64,000 bases of DNA from Trachipleistophora hominis (Eukaryota; Microsporidia; Pleistophoridae), in assembly GCA_000316135.1 (NCBI GenBank), contig JH993935.1, positions 147,107 through 211,106 on the forward strand, given 5' to 3'. Positions 45,171 through 56,287 of this stretch are shown here, piece by piece (position 1 is the stretch's first letter; each line of letters starts with the position of its first letter). The notes under the pieces were generated by a model. That model was not told where the DNA came from. It searched no databases and saw nothing but the letters and a program-made list of their open reading frames with translations. The translations under genes and the position numbers were made by a program.

Positions 45171-45868
45171 CTAACCTTCCATCTTATTATCATCATCGTT
45201 TAAATCATCTCCTGCCTCTTCATTGTCAACAGCAAAAATAACAAATTTCCTTTCTGGCCCGCTAGGGCTTCAACTATGGTTACCGGCCTTCGGTTCATGG
45301 TTTTCATACGTAGTATTTGATTTTTCTTCCATAAAACATCGATTTTGGTCGCAATTGGTTTTTTTACCATCTACATTCCGTTCATCTTCAACATGTTCGG
45401 GATTCTTTTTTTCATGAGCTTCCGACTTACTATTTTTAAATGTCTGTTTGCCCAAATTCTGTACTAATGGCTGGTCAAGATTAGCATATTTTTTTGTAAC
45501 GAACGTATTACCAAGTGATTCCAAGCCATTTTATTTGTGTGATAATATATGAATTGCAGATTTTTCCGTTACTGTATCATTTTTCAATATGGTAGTTTTT
45601 TCGCTATTTACATCGAAGGTTTGTGTTTCATCACACACTATGACGAAACACGGACACTTATCGGAACACGAGGACGAATGCACTGACATCGCCCTATATG
45701 ATGAAATATAGGCATTGTTCGGATTAAAACCAGTGATATCTTCTTCATTTTCTGTTGTTCTCTCTGGCTGATCATGATCAACATCGGAAATTCATCTCCC
45801 GTACATCTTCGTGGGACCTTTACAACCATGATTCGTCTGATAAGCAATAACAATACGAGATACATCAT
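45171..45868 (-). pseudogene. Pseudogene of a predicted secreted protein
   Basis: The ATG at 45868 follows a CCC motif by four bases and begins a signal-peptide-like segment (MMYLVLLLLIRRIMVV). After about 28 codons the coding character moves to another frame (PERTTENEEDITGFNPNNAY), consistent with a one-base indel; that frame then runs to 45171 interrupted by an internal TAA (after HILSHK) and an internal TGA (after AGNHS). The full relic would be about 230 residues, hydrophilic, acidic at its end (DDLNDDDNK). Next to an intact secreted-protein gene on the other strand, without visible homology. The stretch around 45245-45300 matches the 5' part of group A dispersed elements. Confidence 0.75.
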
Positions 45869-46881
45869 AATAGGGTGTAGTTGTTGGTTTATTTATATAT
45901 TTTTATTTTGATAAAAACAATTTGAATGGTATGAAATACGAGTGATCGTCTGAAATAAAGGAAATCCCGTAAAAAATGACTTTGATATCCGCAAATTTAT
46001 ATTCTACAAGTAAAAAACGCGATTTTTATTAAATAACGCGGTGTATATAAGTAGACTATACTTTTCTAATAAGTTATTACAAATCTTAGTGTTTTGTTTC
46101 AAAAATCTTCGGATGCGTAATGAGTACTTCACAGATATGCGATGATCTTGGCAATAACCTAATACTATGAAGGTAATTTAACAAGCATTTGGGATGAATC
46201 TCTATTACTGAAAGTTTCCGATCATCACCACCGTAGAACACGTTTTTATTGCCTACTAGCATGTAAAATTATAAATTTTATTCCATATACGTTAGTACGT
46301 GTGAAGTTATTGACACAATATTAAATTGCAATCGCATGTTTTCATTATGAAACGAAATTGATTGATAAAAATCAAGATCGTACAAATTACACGGAAATGA
46401 CGTGTGAATATGATTACACAACCCAATATACGTTGAATATAAGAATGTTAATGTACCTAAACATTTTTTGTTAAAAATATCCTTAACTAATTTTTTGTTG
46501 CTTTCTGATTTCAACACTGTTCAATTATCTTCTTGTCAATGTTCATTATTGTCATATTTCTTAATATTAACTGATAAATTTATATGTGGTCGATAACACT
46601 TGTGAACAATACAATAAACTGGTAGATTTTTGTTATGCATTTACTAAATGAGGAATTGCACAAATTTTTTATTCAGTCTCTTTGTCTTATTAATTATCCA
46701 ACTAGATTCCTAAATATCATTGCTTCTTTAAATAGATATAAAATACAAGGAGAGAATTTCGAATTGCATGTGAAATAAAAAAAAATTATCTTAATATAGT
46801 ACCGTCAAACATGACTTTTGACAGTAATTAAATACTTGTGTATTATAAAAATATAAATAGACTGTTTTATTAAACTGTAGC
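45869..46881. other. AT-rich divergent spacer
   Basis: No gene called. A CCC motif at about 45966 precedes an ATG with an 18-codon frame. The minus-strand frame 46278-46517 lacks an ATG at its start. Confidence 0.45.
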
Positions 46882-48009
46882 ATGCACTACATCAGTTTGG
46901 TTATATTATTTTTTGAAGGAGTATTGGGTTATAGAGATGCACCTGGTGTAATATTTGGTTTGAAGAGAAGATTAATTTGTGGAGGTAAGCAGCCCAAAAA
47001 CGGGGACCAGAACGAGGTATATGGTGAACGTCCATCTTCGTTGGACAATAATGAATTAAAACGTACTTACAGTTTGCCATCAAAGCCCGTTGAACAGAGA
47101 TCGACTTGCGAAGCCACTAGCTGCACTCACGGTGATAGAGTAACTAGATTTGATGACGAAATAAATGGCATAATACGAAGAATAGAAAGACCTAACAACA
47201 CAAACTTACCTAATGGACCTTTATCACAAGCAAATTATGAAGGAAATAATTTCAACCATGAAAAACGAGGTAATTTCCCATTCGTAAGCTATCACGGAAA
47301 AGAAAGTACATATCACAACGAGGGTGATATAAACGCCCAATCCGGTTTATATGAGGTGTGTACTCAGACATATCCTTGGATAGCGTATACAAAGTCGGAG
47401 AGAAGACCTGACCACACGCCTGTAAATGGGGCCTATATTTGTGACGATACTAAAAAAGATTGTGAGACGTCATCATCGGTGCAAAAATCATCTTATAATA
47501 TATTCCCAGAGGACAACAGGCCACCGGTCACTAATACAATGATACACAAAACACATACGAAAGGAGAATGTATTAATACGTCTCCTTGCATTCTGCCGGC
47601 GTGTAAACAATGCTTTGACCAAAAACTTAAAAGTTTTAAAGATAGTACTAAGAACATACGTGCAAAAATAACGAATGCATTAAAAAACGTAAATGAAATT
47701 AAAACAAAGATTGTACAACAAATTCTCAGCTCAAAAGACAAGCTTATCGAAATAAATTTAAATTACGGTATTCACAATATGAATCCATACAACAGTATCA
47801 AAGAGCAATATGAACTATATGAACGAATGCTATTTGATGCTTTGAGAGACTCAGACGCGTGGTTGTCAGATTTGCAAAATGATCTCAAAAGATGGCAAGA
47901 AATAACAAATTTCTGGATTAATAATCTTGAAAAGGCAATTGTGGATTATAACACATTTTTGAACTCTAACGGGTGTTTAAACAGCTTAGATATCGAGCAA
48001 GTTTTGTGA
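46882..48009 (+). CDS. Predicted secreted protein, 375 residues
   Basis: Lineage-specific protein with an N-terminal signal peptide (MHYISLVILFFEGVLGY, cleavage probably near residue 17). Residues about 25-245 are hydrophilic, rich in N, P, T and charged residues and probably disordered; cysteines occur in CEATSC, CIL..CKQC. Residues about 250-360 look like a helical bundle or coiled coil (KITNALKNVNEIKTKIVQQI, ERMLFDALRDSDAWLSDL). No known domain recognised. The upstream region is TATA-like (46845-46860) but lacks the CCC/GGG motif found at most genes here. Likely exported to spore wall, surface or host; that is inference from the signal peptide alone. A degraded retrotransposon begins directly downstream. 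Confidence 0.78.
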   Translation: MHYISLVILFFEGVLGYRDAPGVIFGLKRRLICGGKQPKNGDQNEVYGERPSSLDNNELKRTYSLPSKPVEQRSTCEATSCTHGDRVTRFDDEINGIIRRIERPNNTNLPNGPLSQANYEGNNFNHEKRGNFPFVSYHGKESTYHNEGDINAQSGLYEVCTQTYPWIAYTKSERRPDHTPVNGAYICDDTKKDCETSSSVQKSSYNIFPEDNRPPVTNTMIHKTHTKGECINTSPCILPACKQCFDQKLKSFKDSTKNIRAKITNALKNVNEIKTKIVQQILSSKDKLIEINLNYGIHNMNPYNSIKEQYELYERMLFDALRDSDAWLSDLQNDLKRWQEITNFWINNLEKAIVDYNTFLNSNGCLNSLDIEQVL

Positions 48010-48129
48010 ATAAATCGAATGGTTTAGTCATTATCAGCTTGAATAGTGTGAATAATTTTTTGAAAAATTTTTTTACATCTATTAGAATGTTTACAGGTTT
48101 CAGTGCTAATACAAGAAAAATTACTGTCA

Positions 48130-49328
48130 CGTGTGCTTTACTTTTTTGTTATGCAAGTGTGAGAAGATGGAACGAGTCTGTTATTGTTCCAGTTCCCAAG
48201 ACGAGAGATCTGAATCTAACTACAGAAGAATTTCATTCAATGGTACACTTCATAAAATGGTGACAAAGATTGGTGTTGATAGGCCGTATGCATCTTGGAG
48301 CGTGAAAAAATCTTAACTCACGAGCAATCCGAGTTCAAAAAGCCGGGGGAGTAGGTTACACACGTAATCTGTCTGTACGAGATATAGAGACAGTGCAGCC
48401 TATGGAATAGAGCAACACACACGATCCTCCTGAACTTATCGAAGGCTTTTCTTGAAGAAACATGGTTAGTTAATAATTCAACATTCCATTCAACACCTAC
48501 TTAAAGACGCATAGCAGAAAGATCTGCTTGCCAAGCTGAAGTTATACAGATTTTATGACGAGCTACTTCGTCTTTCCACAGCCTTAAACAGGCGCCTGTG
48601 CGGACTGGTGAACCGTCTTCAGCTTCGGTCGTGCACAATATAGGTATTAGACAGGGATGCTCAGCATCATCGATCCTGTTTGATCTATAGATCAATGACT
48701 TGTTCAACAACCTCAGCCGAGTCGTAATGCAGCCAAGCGTACGACCTATTACCGGCTTGCTGTTTGCCGACGATATTGTTATACTTGCAGAGTTAATTCA
48801 CGAGTTAAAGAGAAACTTACAGAATATAAGCGATTGGTGCGGACGGTGGAGGATGTTTGTGAACATCAACAAGTGCGGAACAACGGTATTTGACTTGGAA
48901 AAAGTACGCGGGATATGTTAGAGAGAGCAACCTCTCCAAACTGTAGATATTTACGCCGTGAAATACTGACCATGCAACTAGGAACAATCTGGACAGTTAA
49001 GTTCAGAATGTTTGAGAGAAAAGCGTGTCCTGGGATGTGGTAACCAATTTCAAGTGTGTAAATTTTGTTTATTTTTACCATCTTGGAAGATGGCCATCAC
49101 AAATTCAGCATTTACAATAGATGGACAGCATTCGTTGAAACGCGTCTTAGCGCATTTATTACGGCTAGTTGGATACGGCGCAATCGCTCCAATTTATGTA
49201 AAAAATGTTCATTATGCCAAACGAAACAGAGAAAAATCCCATGGCATTCCTTATGGGAATATGAAAGATGGTTCAAATAGAGAACGAGGTTCCATAGCCT
49301 GGTGATAAATTGCTAGAAACTATCATCC
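48130..49328 (+). mobile_element. Degenerate non-LTR retrotransposon (LINE) reverse-transcriptase fragment
   Basis: Broken frames give the ordered motifs of a non-LTR reverse transcriptase: RWNESVIVPVPKTRDLN (about 48165), NYRRISF, LTHEQSEF, NLSKAF (about 48430-48447), GIRQGCSASSILFDL followed by a TAG where Y is expected and INDLFNNL (48650-48710), FADDIVILAE (catalytic YADD box, about 48760), DWCGRWRMFVNINKCG, and a C-terminal CKKCSLC...H zinc-finger-like motif (about 49195-49240). Several stops and frameshifts plus a nested group C element show it is dead. The right end runs into the assembly gap. Confidence 0.88.
48449..48505 (-). mobile_element. Group C retroposon nested in the reverse-transcriptase relic
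   Basis: Plus strand CTTGAAGAAACATGGTTAGT then TAATAATTCAACATTCCATTCAACACC. It falls right after the NLSKAF motif, splitting the domain. No clear duplication found. Confidence 0.65.
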
Positions 49329-50288
49329 NNNNNNNNNNNNNNNNNNNNNNNNNNNNNNNNNNNNNNNNNNNNNNNNNNNNNNNNNNNNNNNNNNNNNNNN
49401 NNNNNNNNNNNNNNNNNNNNNNNNNNNNNNNNNNNNNNNNNNNNNNNNNNNNNNNNNNNNNNNNNNNNNNNNNNNNNNNNNNNNNNNNNNNNNNNNNNNN
49501 NNNNNNNNNNNNNNNNNNNNNNNNNNNNNNNNNNNNNNNNNNNNNNNNNNNNNNNNNNNNNNNNNNNNNNNNNNNNNNNNNNNNNNNNNNNNNNNNNNNN
49601 NNNNNNNNNNNNNNNNNNNNNNNNNNNNNNNNNNNNNNNNNNNNNNNNNNNNNNNNNNNNNNNNNNNNNNNNNNNNNNNNNNNNNNNNNNNNNNNNNNNN
49701 NNNNNNNNNNNNNNNNNNNNNNNNNNNNNNNNNNNNNNNNNNNNNNNNNNNNNNNNNNNNNNNNNNNNNNNNNNNNNNNNNNNNNNNNNNNNNNNNNNNN
49801 NNNNNNNNNNNNNNNNNNNNNNNNNNNNNNNNNNNNNNNNNNNNNNNNNNNNNNNNNNNNNNNNNNNNNNNNNNNNNNNNNNNNNNNNNNNNNNNNNNNN
49901 NNNNNNNNNNNNNNNNNNNNNNNNNNNNNNNNNNNNNNNNNNNNNNNNNNNNNNNNNNNNNNNNNNNNNNNNNNNNNNNNNNNNNNNNNNNNNNNNNNNN
50001 NNNNNNNNNNNNNNNNNNNNNNNNNNNNNNNNNNNNNNNNNNNNNNNNNNNNNNNNNNNNNNNNNNNNNNNNNNNNNNNNNNNNNNNNNNNNNNNNNNNN
50101 NNNNNNNNNNNNNNNNNNNNNNNNNNNNNNNNNNNNNNNNNNNNNNNNNNNNNNNNNNNNNNNNNNNNNNNNNNNNNNNNNNNNNNNNNNNNNNNNNNNN
50201 NNNNNNNNNNNNNNNNNNNNNNNNNNNNNNNNNNNNNNNNNNNNNNNNNNNNNNNNNNNNNNNNNNNNNNNNNNNNNNNNNNNNNNNN
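49329..50288. other. Assembly gap of 960 undetermined bases
   Basis: All N. It begins inside the retrotransposon relic, so unresolved repeats are the likely cause. Nothing can be said of its content; open frames through it are artefacts. Confidence 0.99.
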
Positions 50289-51291
50289 GGGCGAAGCTGA
50301 CAACAACATGATGTATACAAGAAATGTAACGTATAATGAGTTATTAGATTAAATTAAAATAGTTTATTTCAAAACCGTAAATTATGCAAGTTTAAACTAT
50401 AAAAATAATTTTTTACAGCATGAAATACCAGGTTAACTTATAATTCCATTTTATTATGGCAGTTTTTTAATAACAGGATAGCGCTATTAGCGCCAACTAT
50501 GAGCTGAAAAGTACGAGGAACCTGTTGTATGTGACTCAAAAATCAAGAAGGAACATAAAAGCATAAAAATCAACATAATAAATAATAAAACAAATTTTTT
50601 AGATTAAAATGTTGGTCATTTGCTATGAGTGTGCTATCAAGCGACTCAACTCTCTACGACCAATTAGGGCAAAATTTTTTTAGAAAATTTAAATATTTTA
50701 CATATAATAATATGATACCTCAACAAATCGTAATGATCTGACGGATTAAACTTACCATATAGAATGTGTACTATATTTGAACTTTAGTGATTAAGAATTA
50801 AAAAATAAATATCCATAGCATTCACTTTCTTTGATGTTGATGTACACCCGCACGTGGCACGTGCTACGTATTTCGTTTGATCCGTGGTTGGTCAGTCTTT
50901 ACAAAGGAGCGCGCTCGCATAAATCTTAATCGATAGAGTATGATTTAAACGGAACCAGTTGGTGATTAGCATTCCCGGCCATATACAATACGCTTTGACA
51001 ATTATTAGCAGAAAGAATGATTCGGCAATCAAAAGCAATGATAGTATAAAACATTGTACAATAAGTAAGCGGTTCGAAATAAAATTTTTATTGTCATTAT
51101 TCAGAAAAAGTTGATATTCTGTGTAGCACTCGTGATCAACATTACATATTTTTACTAAAACCGTTTTTATTAATCATTTCACACGTTCCATAACATTTAA
51201 TATTACACGAATTATTTTTTGATGTGTCCCCCTTATTGTATAAGTTCTTCTATAAACGTCTTTATGGCATTCTCCCCCTTAAAACGCAAAA
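50289..51291. other. AT-rich spacer after the gap
   Basis: No gene seen. A GC-richer patch at 50840-50925 (CACCCGCACGTGGCACGTGC) has no open frame of note. Confidence 0.45.
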
Positions 51292-52173
51292 ATGAAGATA
51301 ACCGTCCACGAGGACCACGTGCGCATTTTAAAAGAGCGTGCCGAGCAGCAGCGAAAAGACACCGACATTCTTGCAAAATACGTTCCTGCACAGCTCACAC
51401 ACATACTTGCAATTGATCTATACTTCCTGCTGAACGTGCAGGAATACAGACGCTTGCCTATTCCTCCAAACGTTCTGTTCTTGCGCTACAGGGAGCGTAT
51501 AGTGCGTTATCACCCGAATTACCACGATGATCGTGTGTTTATAGCGATACGAAACGGCTACGAAATACTGAAAAGCACCTTCTGGAAGAAAAAGTACGAC
51601 GACTATTTTGTTGAGGACATTCCTGTTGAGGATAAGAATTACGGCTCAACTTTCTACGAATTCTTTGGAAAATATTTTGAAAATATGCGGGTGTTTGCCA
51701 AGGGTGATGCTCCGATGCTTGGTGACCCAGAAACACCGCCAGAGCGGGTCGAGATGTTCTACGCATTCTGGAAGAATTTTGAGAGCACGAGAAGCTTTGA
51801 TTTTATTGCTTACCATCCGGGGTACGAGACGATGAACGACTTTGAGAGAACTGATCATGATGCAAAATTCCGCAAAGAGAAGAAAACACTTTTTAATCAG
51901 CACGTGATTGAAGTGCGCAACAGTGCTGCGATATGTCAGCGCAACGATCCGAGGATAAAAAGAGAAAAAGTTTTTGTTGACCCGTCACTGGTGTGCAACG
52001 GTTGGTCCGAGAACGATGTTGTTCTGTTGAAAAGGCTTACCAAGAAGTACAGAGCTGGTAATACGGTTGACTGGAAAAGGGTTGTGAAGGAGTTTAAGAT
52101 GGAGAACGGGGCGAGGAAGAGTATGAAGGATCTTCTTGTTAAGAACACGCAGCTTGAAAGGGTGTGCAAATGA
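51292..52173 (+). CDS. ZUO1: Zuotin/DNAJC2-type ribosome-associated J protein with SANT domain
   Basis: A 293-residue member of the zuotin/MPP11 family, the ribosome-bound J-domain co-chaperone that with Hsp70 partners acts on nascent chains. Order: degenerate J domain (about 41-103), the zuotin homology segment FYAFWKNFESTRSFDF (156-171) with downstream KFRKEKK...RNDPRIKREK (DPRIK is diagnostic), and a C-terminal SANT-like domain (about 237-290, WSENDVVLLKRLTKKYRAGNTVDWKRV...RKSMKDLL). The invariant HPD tripeptide of J domains reads HPN (74-76), so Hsp70 stimulation is questionable. Much shorter than human (621) and yeast (433) proteins, lacking the charged rRNA-binding middle. CCCCC at 51274-51278 supports the start. 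Confidence 0.92.
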   Translation: MKITVHEDHVRILKERAEQQRKDTDILAKYVPAQLTHILAIDLYFLLNVQEYRRLPIPPNVLFLRYRERIVRYHPNYHDDRVFIAIRNGYEILKSTFWKKKYDDYFVEDIPVEDKNYGSTFYEFFGKYFENMRVFAKGDAPMLGDPETPPERVEMFYAFWKNFESTRSFDFIAYHPGYETMNDFERTDHDAKFRKEKKTLFNQHVIEVRNSAAICQRNDPRIKREKVFVDPSLVCNGWSENDVVLLKRLTKKYRAGNTVDWKRVVKEFKMENGARKSMKDLLVKNTQLERVCK

Positions 52174-52240
52174 AATGTTTCGTTCATGCCGTTTTCATTA
52201 AATTATTCTCTGTTATCGTGCTTGTTAATTTGTTGTGCCC

Positions 52241-52426
52241 ATGAATTTCTTCTGGCAAGCCCATTTTTTGCTAAGCGTTACACTAGTATATAATTTGGAA
52301 TCGTGTTTATATCAACGTGCTATCGGAGTCATTTTATTATATTTTGTATCGATGGGTGTATGGTCTGCTTTAACCAATTATTTAATCATTTATAATCGGT
52401 GTTTGACAAATCGCTCACACTGGTAG
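52241..52426 (+). CDS. Small membrane protein, 61 residues
   Basis: ATG at 52241 with CCC (52238-52240) immediately before it, 67 bp after the zuotin stop. Two hydrophobic segments, about residues 6-20 (QAHFLLSVTLVYNLE) and 27-52 (RAIGVILLYFVSMGVWSALTNYLIIY), suggest a two-span protein of the endoplasmic reticulum or another endomembrane, with a basic C-terminal tail. Size and topology resemble small subunits of ER complexes, but no family can be assigned. Confidence 0.55.
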   Translation: MNFFWQAHFLLSVTLVYNLESCLYQRAIGVILLYFVSMGVWSALTNYLIIYNRCLTNRSHW

Positions 52427-53498
52427 GAGATTAATTTCCTTTTCCTTGCTAAAAATACGAATTGCGCCAAAACAGGTGACTTAAAATGAATTTAAGAACG
52501 AAAAAAAATAAATTCTATCGAATGCCTGCTAATTTAAACTTTCGTTTCATAAACGGAATAGCGTAGCTAGTACCAAAATAAAAACATTGGTTACCGTTTT
52601 ATTTGGCAAACTTTCTGATTTAAGAGATTAAATCAGGTAATTAGCAGTGTCTTGGATTATGTCATAGTATTTACTTAAAGATATCAAGAAGGACAGCACT
52701 AATATTTATGGAATATAAACATTAAGAATACAGAACACCTTTTTCATGGCTAAATAATTTCTAAAACAATATTCTTATACAAGTAACATGATTTAATTCG
52801 TATTTTTGCGTTATTGCACGTCATAACTTCTCGTTTTATCACATTCTTTTTTTCTCCACTTTGTATAATTCATTTTCTTTTTTATAATCTTTCATCTTAC
52901 CGCAATGTTTATCACATTTATATCTACACATTTATTTTATCACATTTATATCTATCCTCCATCATATTCCACCTATAATTATCCATCATATTTCAGCTAT
53001 AGTGGTCCATTATAATTGTTAGCCCAGAACAATCTCCTTTATTTAATCACTTAAATAAATGAACCCTTATGTTGCAACATGTATTAGCCCAACAATAATA
53101 TTTATAATCCATCGTGTTTTAATTAAGATATTTCCTTACTTTTACTACCTTAGACACGCATCTGAACCAGTCCTCCACCATATCTTATCTATAACTCGCC
53201 ATTACGTTTCCTACAACGTATTTTTATTTTCCTTTTCTAACAAGCAATAATAGTTAAATTCGTATAAAAAATAGATTTCATTATGAAATTGATCATTTCA
53301 TGAGCACAACCTCAAATCATTTAAATACATTATTACATCATTCAATAATTTTTATAATTTATAAATAACTAAAAGATTACTTTCAACCGTAAATGTTTTT
53401 ATTCATAACCAACATTAACAAAATAAAACGGTGCCTCTTCTCAATAGTCCGTCATTAACCCCCTCCATTCTAAAAATATTTTGCCCCCACCCTTCCAT
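52427..53498. other. AT-rich spacer
   Basis: No gene called; contains diffuse ATCACATTTATATCTA-type near-repeats at about 52890-53010. Confidence 0.5.
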
Positions 53499-54311
53499 AT
53501 GGTCTCTGATTTCAACCACACCATAAAAAAGTCTCTGGCAGAGAAGGACAAGTCAATCTACCTCAAAAAACTGTTTCTTTACCTCGAAAAAAACCCGTCA
53601 TCATCGTATGAATTTTGGACAGTAGACGAAATACCATTTCTAATACTACAGGAGCTCATTACACCGTTTTCGCAGCTATCATTGCCCGAAATAGAAAACA
53701 AGTCATTCTCGGATGTTATCACAGTGCTCAACATCCTTCAAATCATTGTTACCGATAGAAGCGTAAGAGAAGACTTTCTCAATGCGCAGTACCCGTTTTA
53801 CATCTATCCTTACCTTAACACTAACAGTTTGAACAACCAGTTTGAGAGTTTGAGAATTGCTGGGTTGGGAGTGATCGGCCAGCTATTGAAAGATGATGAT
53901 AAGAAGACTGCCCTGTACCTCCAGAACACAGAGATAGTGCCGCTCACCCTGAAGATAATGGATATAGGCAGCATTGTTTCTAAGAAGATAGCCACGTACA
54001 TTTTTCTTAAGATAATAGGCAGCGATGAAGGCCTGGAGTACGCGTGTCAGACATTTGAGCGGTTTATTGCTATCAGCGTGATTTTGAATACGATGGTAGC
54101 GCAGCTACTTGAAAACATGGACAAGAATCTGCTTAAGAGCGTTTTGCGCTGCTATGTTCGGCTGGTCAACCAGGACAATGTGCGAATAAGTTACGCCACT
54201 AAACCGCCTGAGGCGTTGTGCAGCCGTGAAATGGCGAAAATAATTGAGGATGACAAGGATATACGCGAGTTGTTCTCCCTTTTCAAGAAAATTATAAATA
54301 GCTCACATTAA
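53499..54311 (+). CDS. CAF40: Caf40/CNOT9 (Rcd1), Ccr4-Not complex subunit
   Basis: A 270-residue armadillo-type repeat protein matching Caf40/CNOT9, the Ccr4-Not subunit that docks RNA-binding and silencing factors for mRNA deadenylation in the cytoplasm. Strong matches: VITVLNILQIIVTDRSVREDFL, PFYIYPYLNT, FESLRIAGLGVIGQLLKDDD, TEIVPLTLKIMDIGSIVSKKIATYIFLKII, GLEYACQTFERF and LLKSVLRCYVRLVNQDNVR. Length is near the conserved core (human 299); the low-complexity N-terminus of yeast is absent. The ATG at 53499 follows a C-rich run (53484-53492); the open frame upstream of it has no other ATG. Confidence 0.95.
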   Translation: MVSDFNHTIKKSLAEKDKSIYLKKLFLYLEKNPSSSYEFWTVDEIPFLILQELITPFSQLSLPEIENKSFSDVITVLNILQIIVTDRSVREDFLNAQYPFYIYPYLNTNSLNNQFESLRIAGLGVIGQLLKDDDKKTALYLQNTEIVPLTLKIMDIGSIVSKKIATYIFLKIIGSDEGLEYACQTFERFIAISVILNTMVAQLLENMDKNLLKSVLRCYVRLVNQDNVRISYATKPPEALCSREMAKIIEDDKDIRELFSLFKKIINSSH

Positions 54312-55242
54312 ATACACTGCTGAATATAAACCATACGTCAGTGCATCACGGTGTATAATACGAGTTACGATTAAACTGCGTTTTTATGATAACATTCCTT
54401 TTTTAAAAAATATGTTTTTATTGCCATACATCTCATGATAAACGTCCTTTACTCAGTTATTACACCGACCCTGCGTCTAGCGTAGTACTCGTTTAAAATA
54501 ACTGCAAAGCTGATCAATGTACGATCTTTATACTGTGTCTATGGTTTACCATCAAAGTTTTTCATTGTTTCTTCTAAATTATTACCCCCACGTCAACATT
54601 AAATCATATATCCATCCCATGACATCTTTAATTCTTCTTCTTAATAATTTTAATCTTAGGTTACTCGTTAATACGGTGTACATCCTATTACCTCTTTTTT
54701 ATCCTGTATAAGGTATAAATTAGAAAATCTTTAAATCGAGTAATATTTATAACACGGGTATATCTCAAACAGCAAACCAATCAAATACTACTTTTACGTA
54801 TGAACTGAACTTATTTTATTAAAAATACGTTTAACTATCACCTTATAATAAATTGGTTGCCTTGCTTTGATAATCTTTGTTTACTGACGTGTATTTTAGT
54901 ATACCGATAGGATATACGATGTATTGATAAGAAGGCCGAAAGCTTCTCAATCTACATTAGATAATGCTTGTTAATAGAACTGTTTCTACATTACCAGAGC
55001 TGTTAAGTTATTATTTATAACAGCTCATTTATATTTTACTAATAATACTCTACGTATTAAAACTAAAAGTTTACTTAACTTACGTTTGTTAATAAGTTCA
55101 CGTATTTCTTTATTTTACCTTCTTGGTAATATTTACTCGTTGTGCTGCAAGTGCTAAGAATCAACAGCAGTTAAAGATACGATCGATGCTTAACACGTCA
55201 TTAAAGTTGCTTAGATGAATCGAGGAGGATGATGTGTTTAAT

Positions 55243-55316
55243 TAAACGAAATTTAAGGGAAGAAGTGTGAGGTGTTAATTAAACAGACTTTCAAGCAAGA
55301 AATAAACGAACTTTAA
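55243..55316 (+). mobile_element. Short retroposon, group B, with imperfect 14-bp duplication
   Basis: Body 55257-55302: GGGAAGAAGTGTGAGGTGTT then AATTAAACAGACTTTCAAGCAAGAAA. Flanks TAAACGAAATTTAA (55243-55256) and TAAACGAACTTTAA (55303-55316) differ at one base. Confidence 0.7.
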
Positions 55317-55764
55317 AAAACGTTGTATTATAGACATGCTTTCTACCACTTTATTCCTATGATCTATTAAACCATCTTAACCGTTCTATTCATTCTTAGA
55401 ACCTAATTAAATGTTATTATTGTAAAAATTAAATACTTTTTATATCACTTTAAATAAAAAGATTTTCTTGATAGCAATCATCATAACGTATCTACAGTAC
55501 TGCTACGTATTAAATACGATCAATGTTGTAATCGTTACAATAATAAATACTTAGTAACTGGCATAATTGTTTGTGTTATCGTTCTGTTGTACGATTTAAA
55601 CCACCGTATTTAACTATTATCGTTTTTCCAATAAAACAGTTCCTTTGTGATTCATAGTTATACAGTGAAAGAAATTAAACTTTTAGTCGTTAGTATTACG
55701 TCATCCAACCATTCTACGGACATGAACGTTTATCTGGACAGTCCTGTGTAAGACTAGAATGTAA

Positions 55765-55811
55765 ACAATAGATGTTGTTGTGTAAGGAGATAATTAAACT
55801 ACTTTTTTAAA
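55765..55811 (+). mobile_element. Group A-like 3' end with A tail
   Basis: TGTTGTGTAAGGAGATAATT then AAACTACTTTTTT and seven A. Flanks TGTAAACAA / TGCAAACAA may be a degenerate duplication. Confidence 0.5.
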
Positions 55812-56020
55812 AAAATGCAAACAAATGATACTCTCTCATCTTTAGTGCCATTTCATTTAATATTAGTACTTTGCAGTAACTTTAGATTTTAATAGCATAT
55901 TGTCTTAGGAAGGAGTAACGATTTCAAAAATTTATATTTTCCTTGTTAACACGAATAGTCGTAAGACCACATTTCATGAATTGTTCTATAAGTAAGAATC
56001 ATTATTAAAGTAAATACTTG

Positions 56021-56287
56021 TTCTATAAATAATGTAATTCGCCAATTTAGTCTATTCTATAAATCAAGAACAGTTCACCGGTTTAATCCGTCCTATAAAT
56101 AATGTAATTCGCCAACTTAGTCTATTCTATAAATAATGTAATTCGCCAATTTAGTCTATTCTATAAATAATGTAATTCCTCGATTTAATCCGTTCTACAA
56201 ATAATGTAATTCGCCAACTTAGTCTATTCTATAAATCAAGAACAGTTCACCAGTTTAATCCGTCCTATAAATCAAGAACAATTCCTT
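56021..56287 (+). repeat. 34-36-bp minisatellite directly upstream of PCH2
   Basis: About seven and a half tandem units of two types: CTATAAATAATGTAATTCGC-CAACTTAGTCTATT (34 bp) and CTATAAATCAAGAACAGTTC-ACCAGTTTAATCCGTC (36 bp), ending 11 bp before the next start codon. It occupies the whole proximal promoter. Confidence 0.9.

Larger units (their letters stand above)
54312..56020. other. AT-rich spacer
   Basis: No gene called. Carries a group B element (55243-55316) and a short group A-like 3' end (about 55765-55811). Confidence 0.5.

Noticed and set aside
48001..48263. 96-codon frame after the secreted-protein gene as a separate gene
   Set aside because: Its C-terminal part is the reverse-transcriptase segment NESVIVPVPKTRDLN; it belongs to the retrotransposon relic.
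49310..50320. Open frames of 328-335 residues on both strands
   Set aside because: They consist almost entirely of undetermined bases in the assembly gap.
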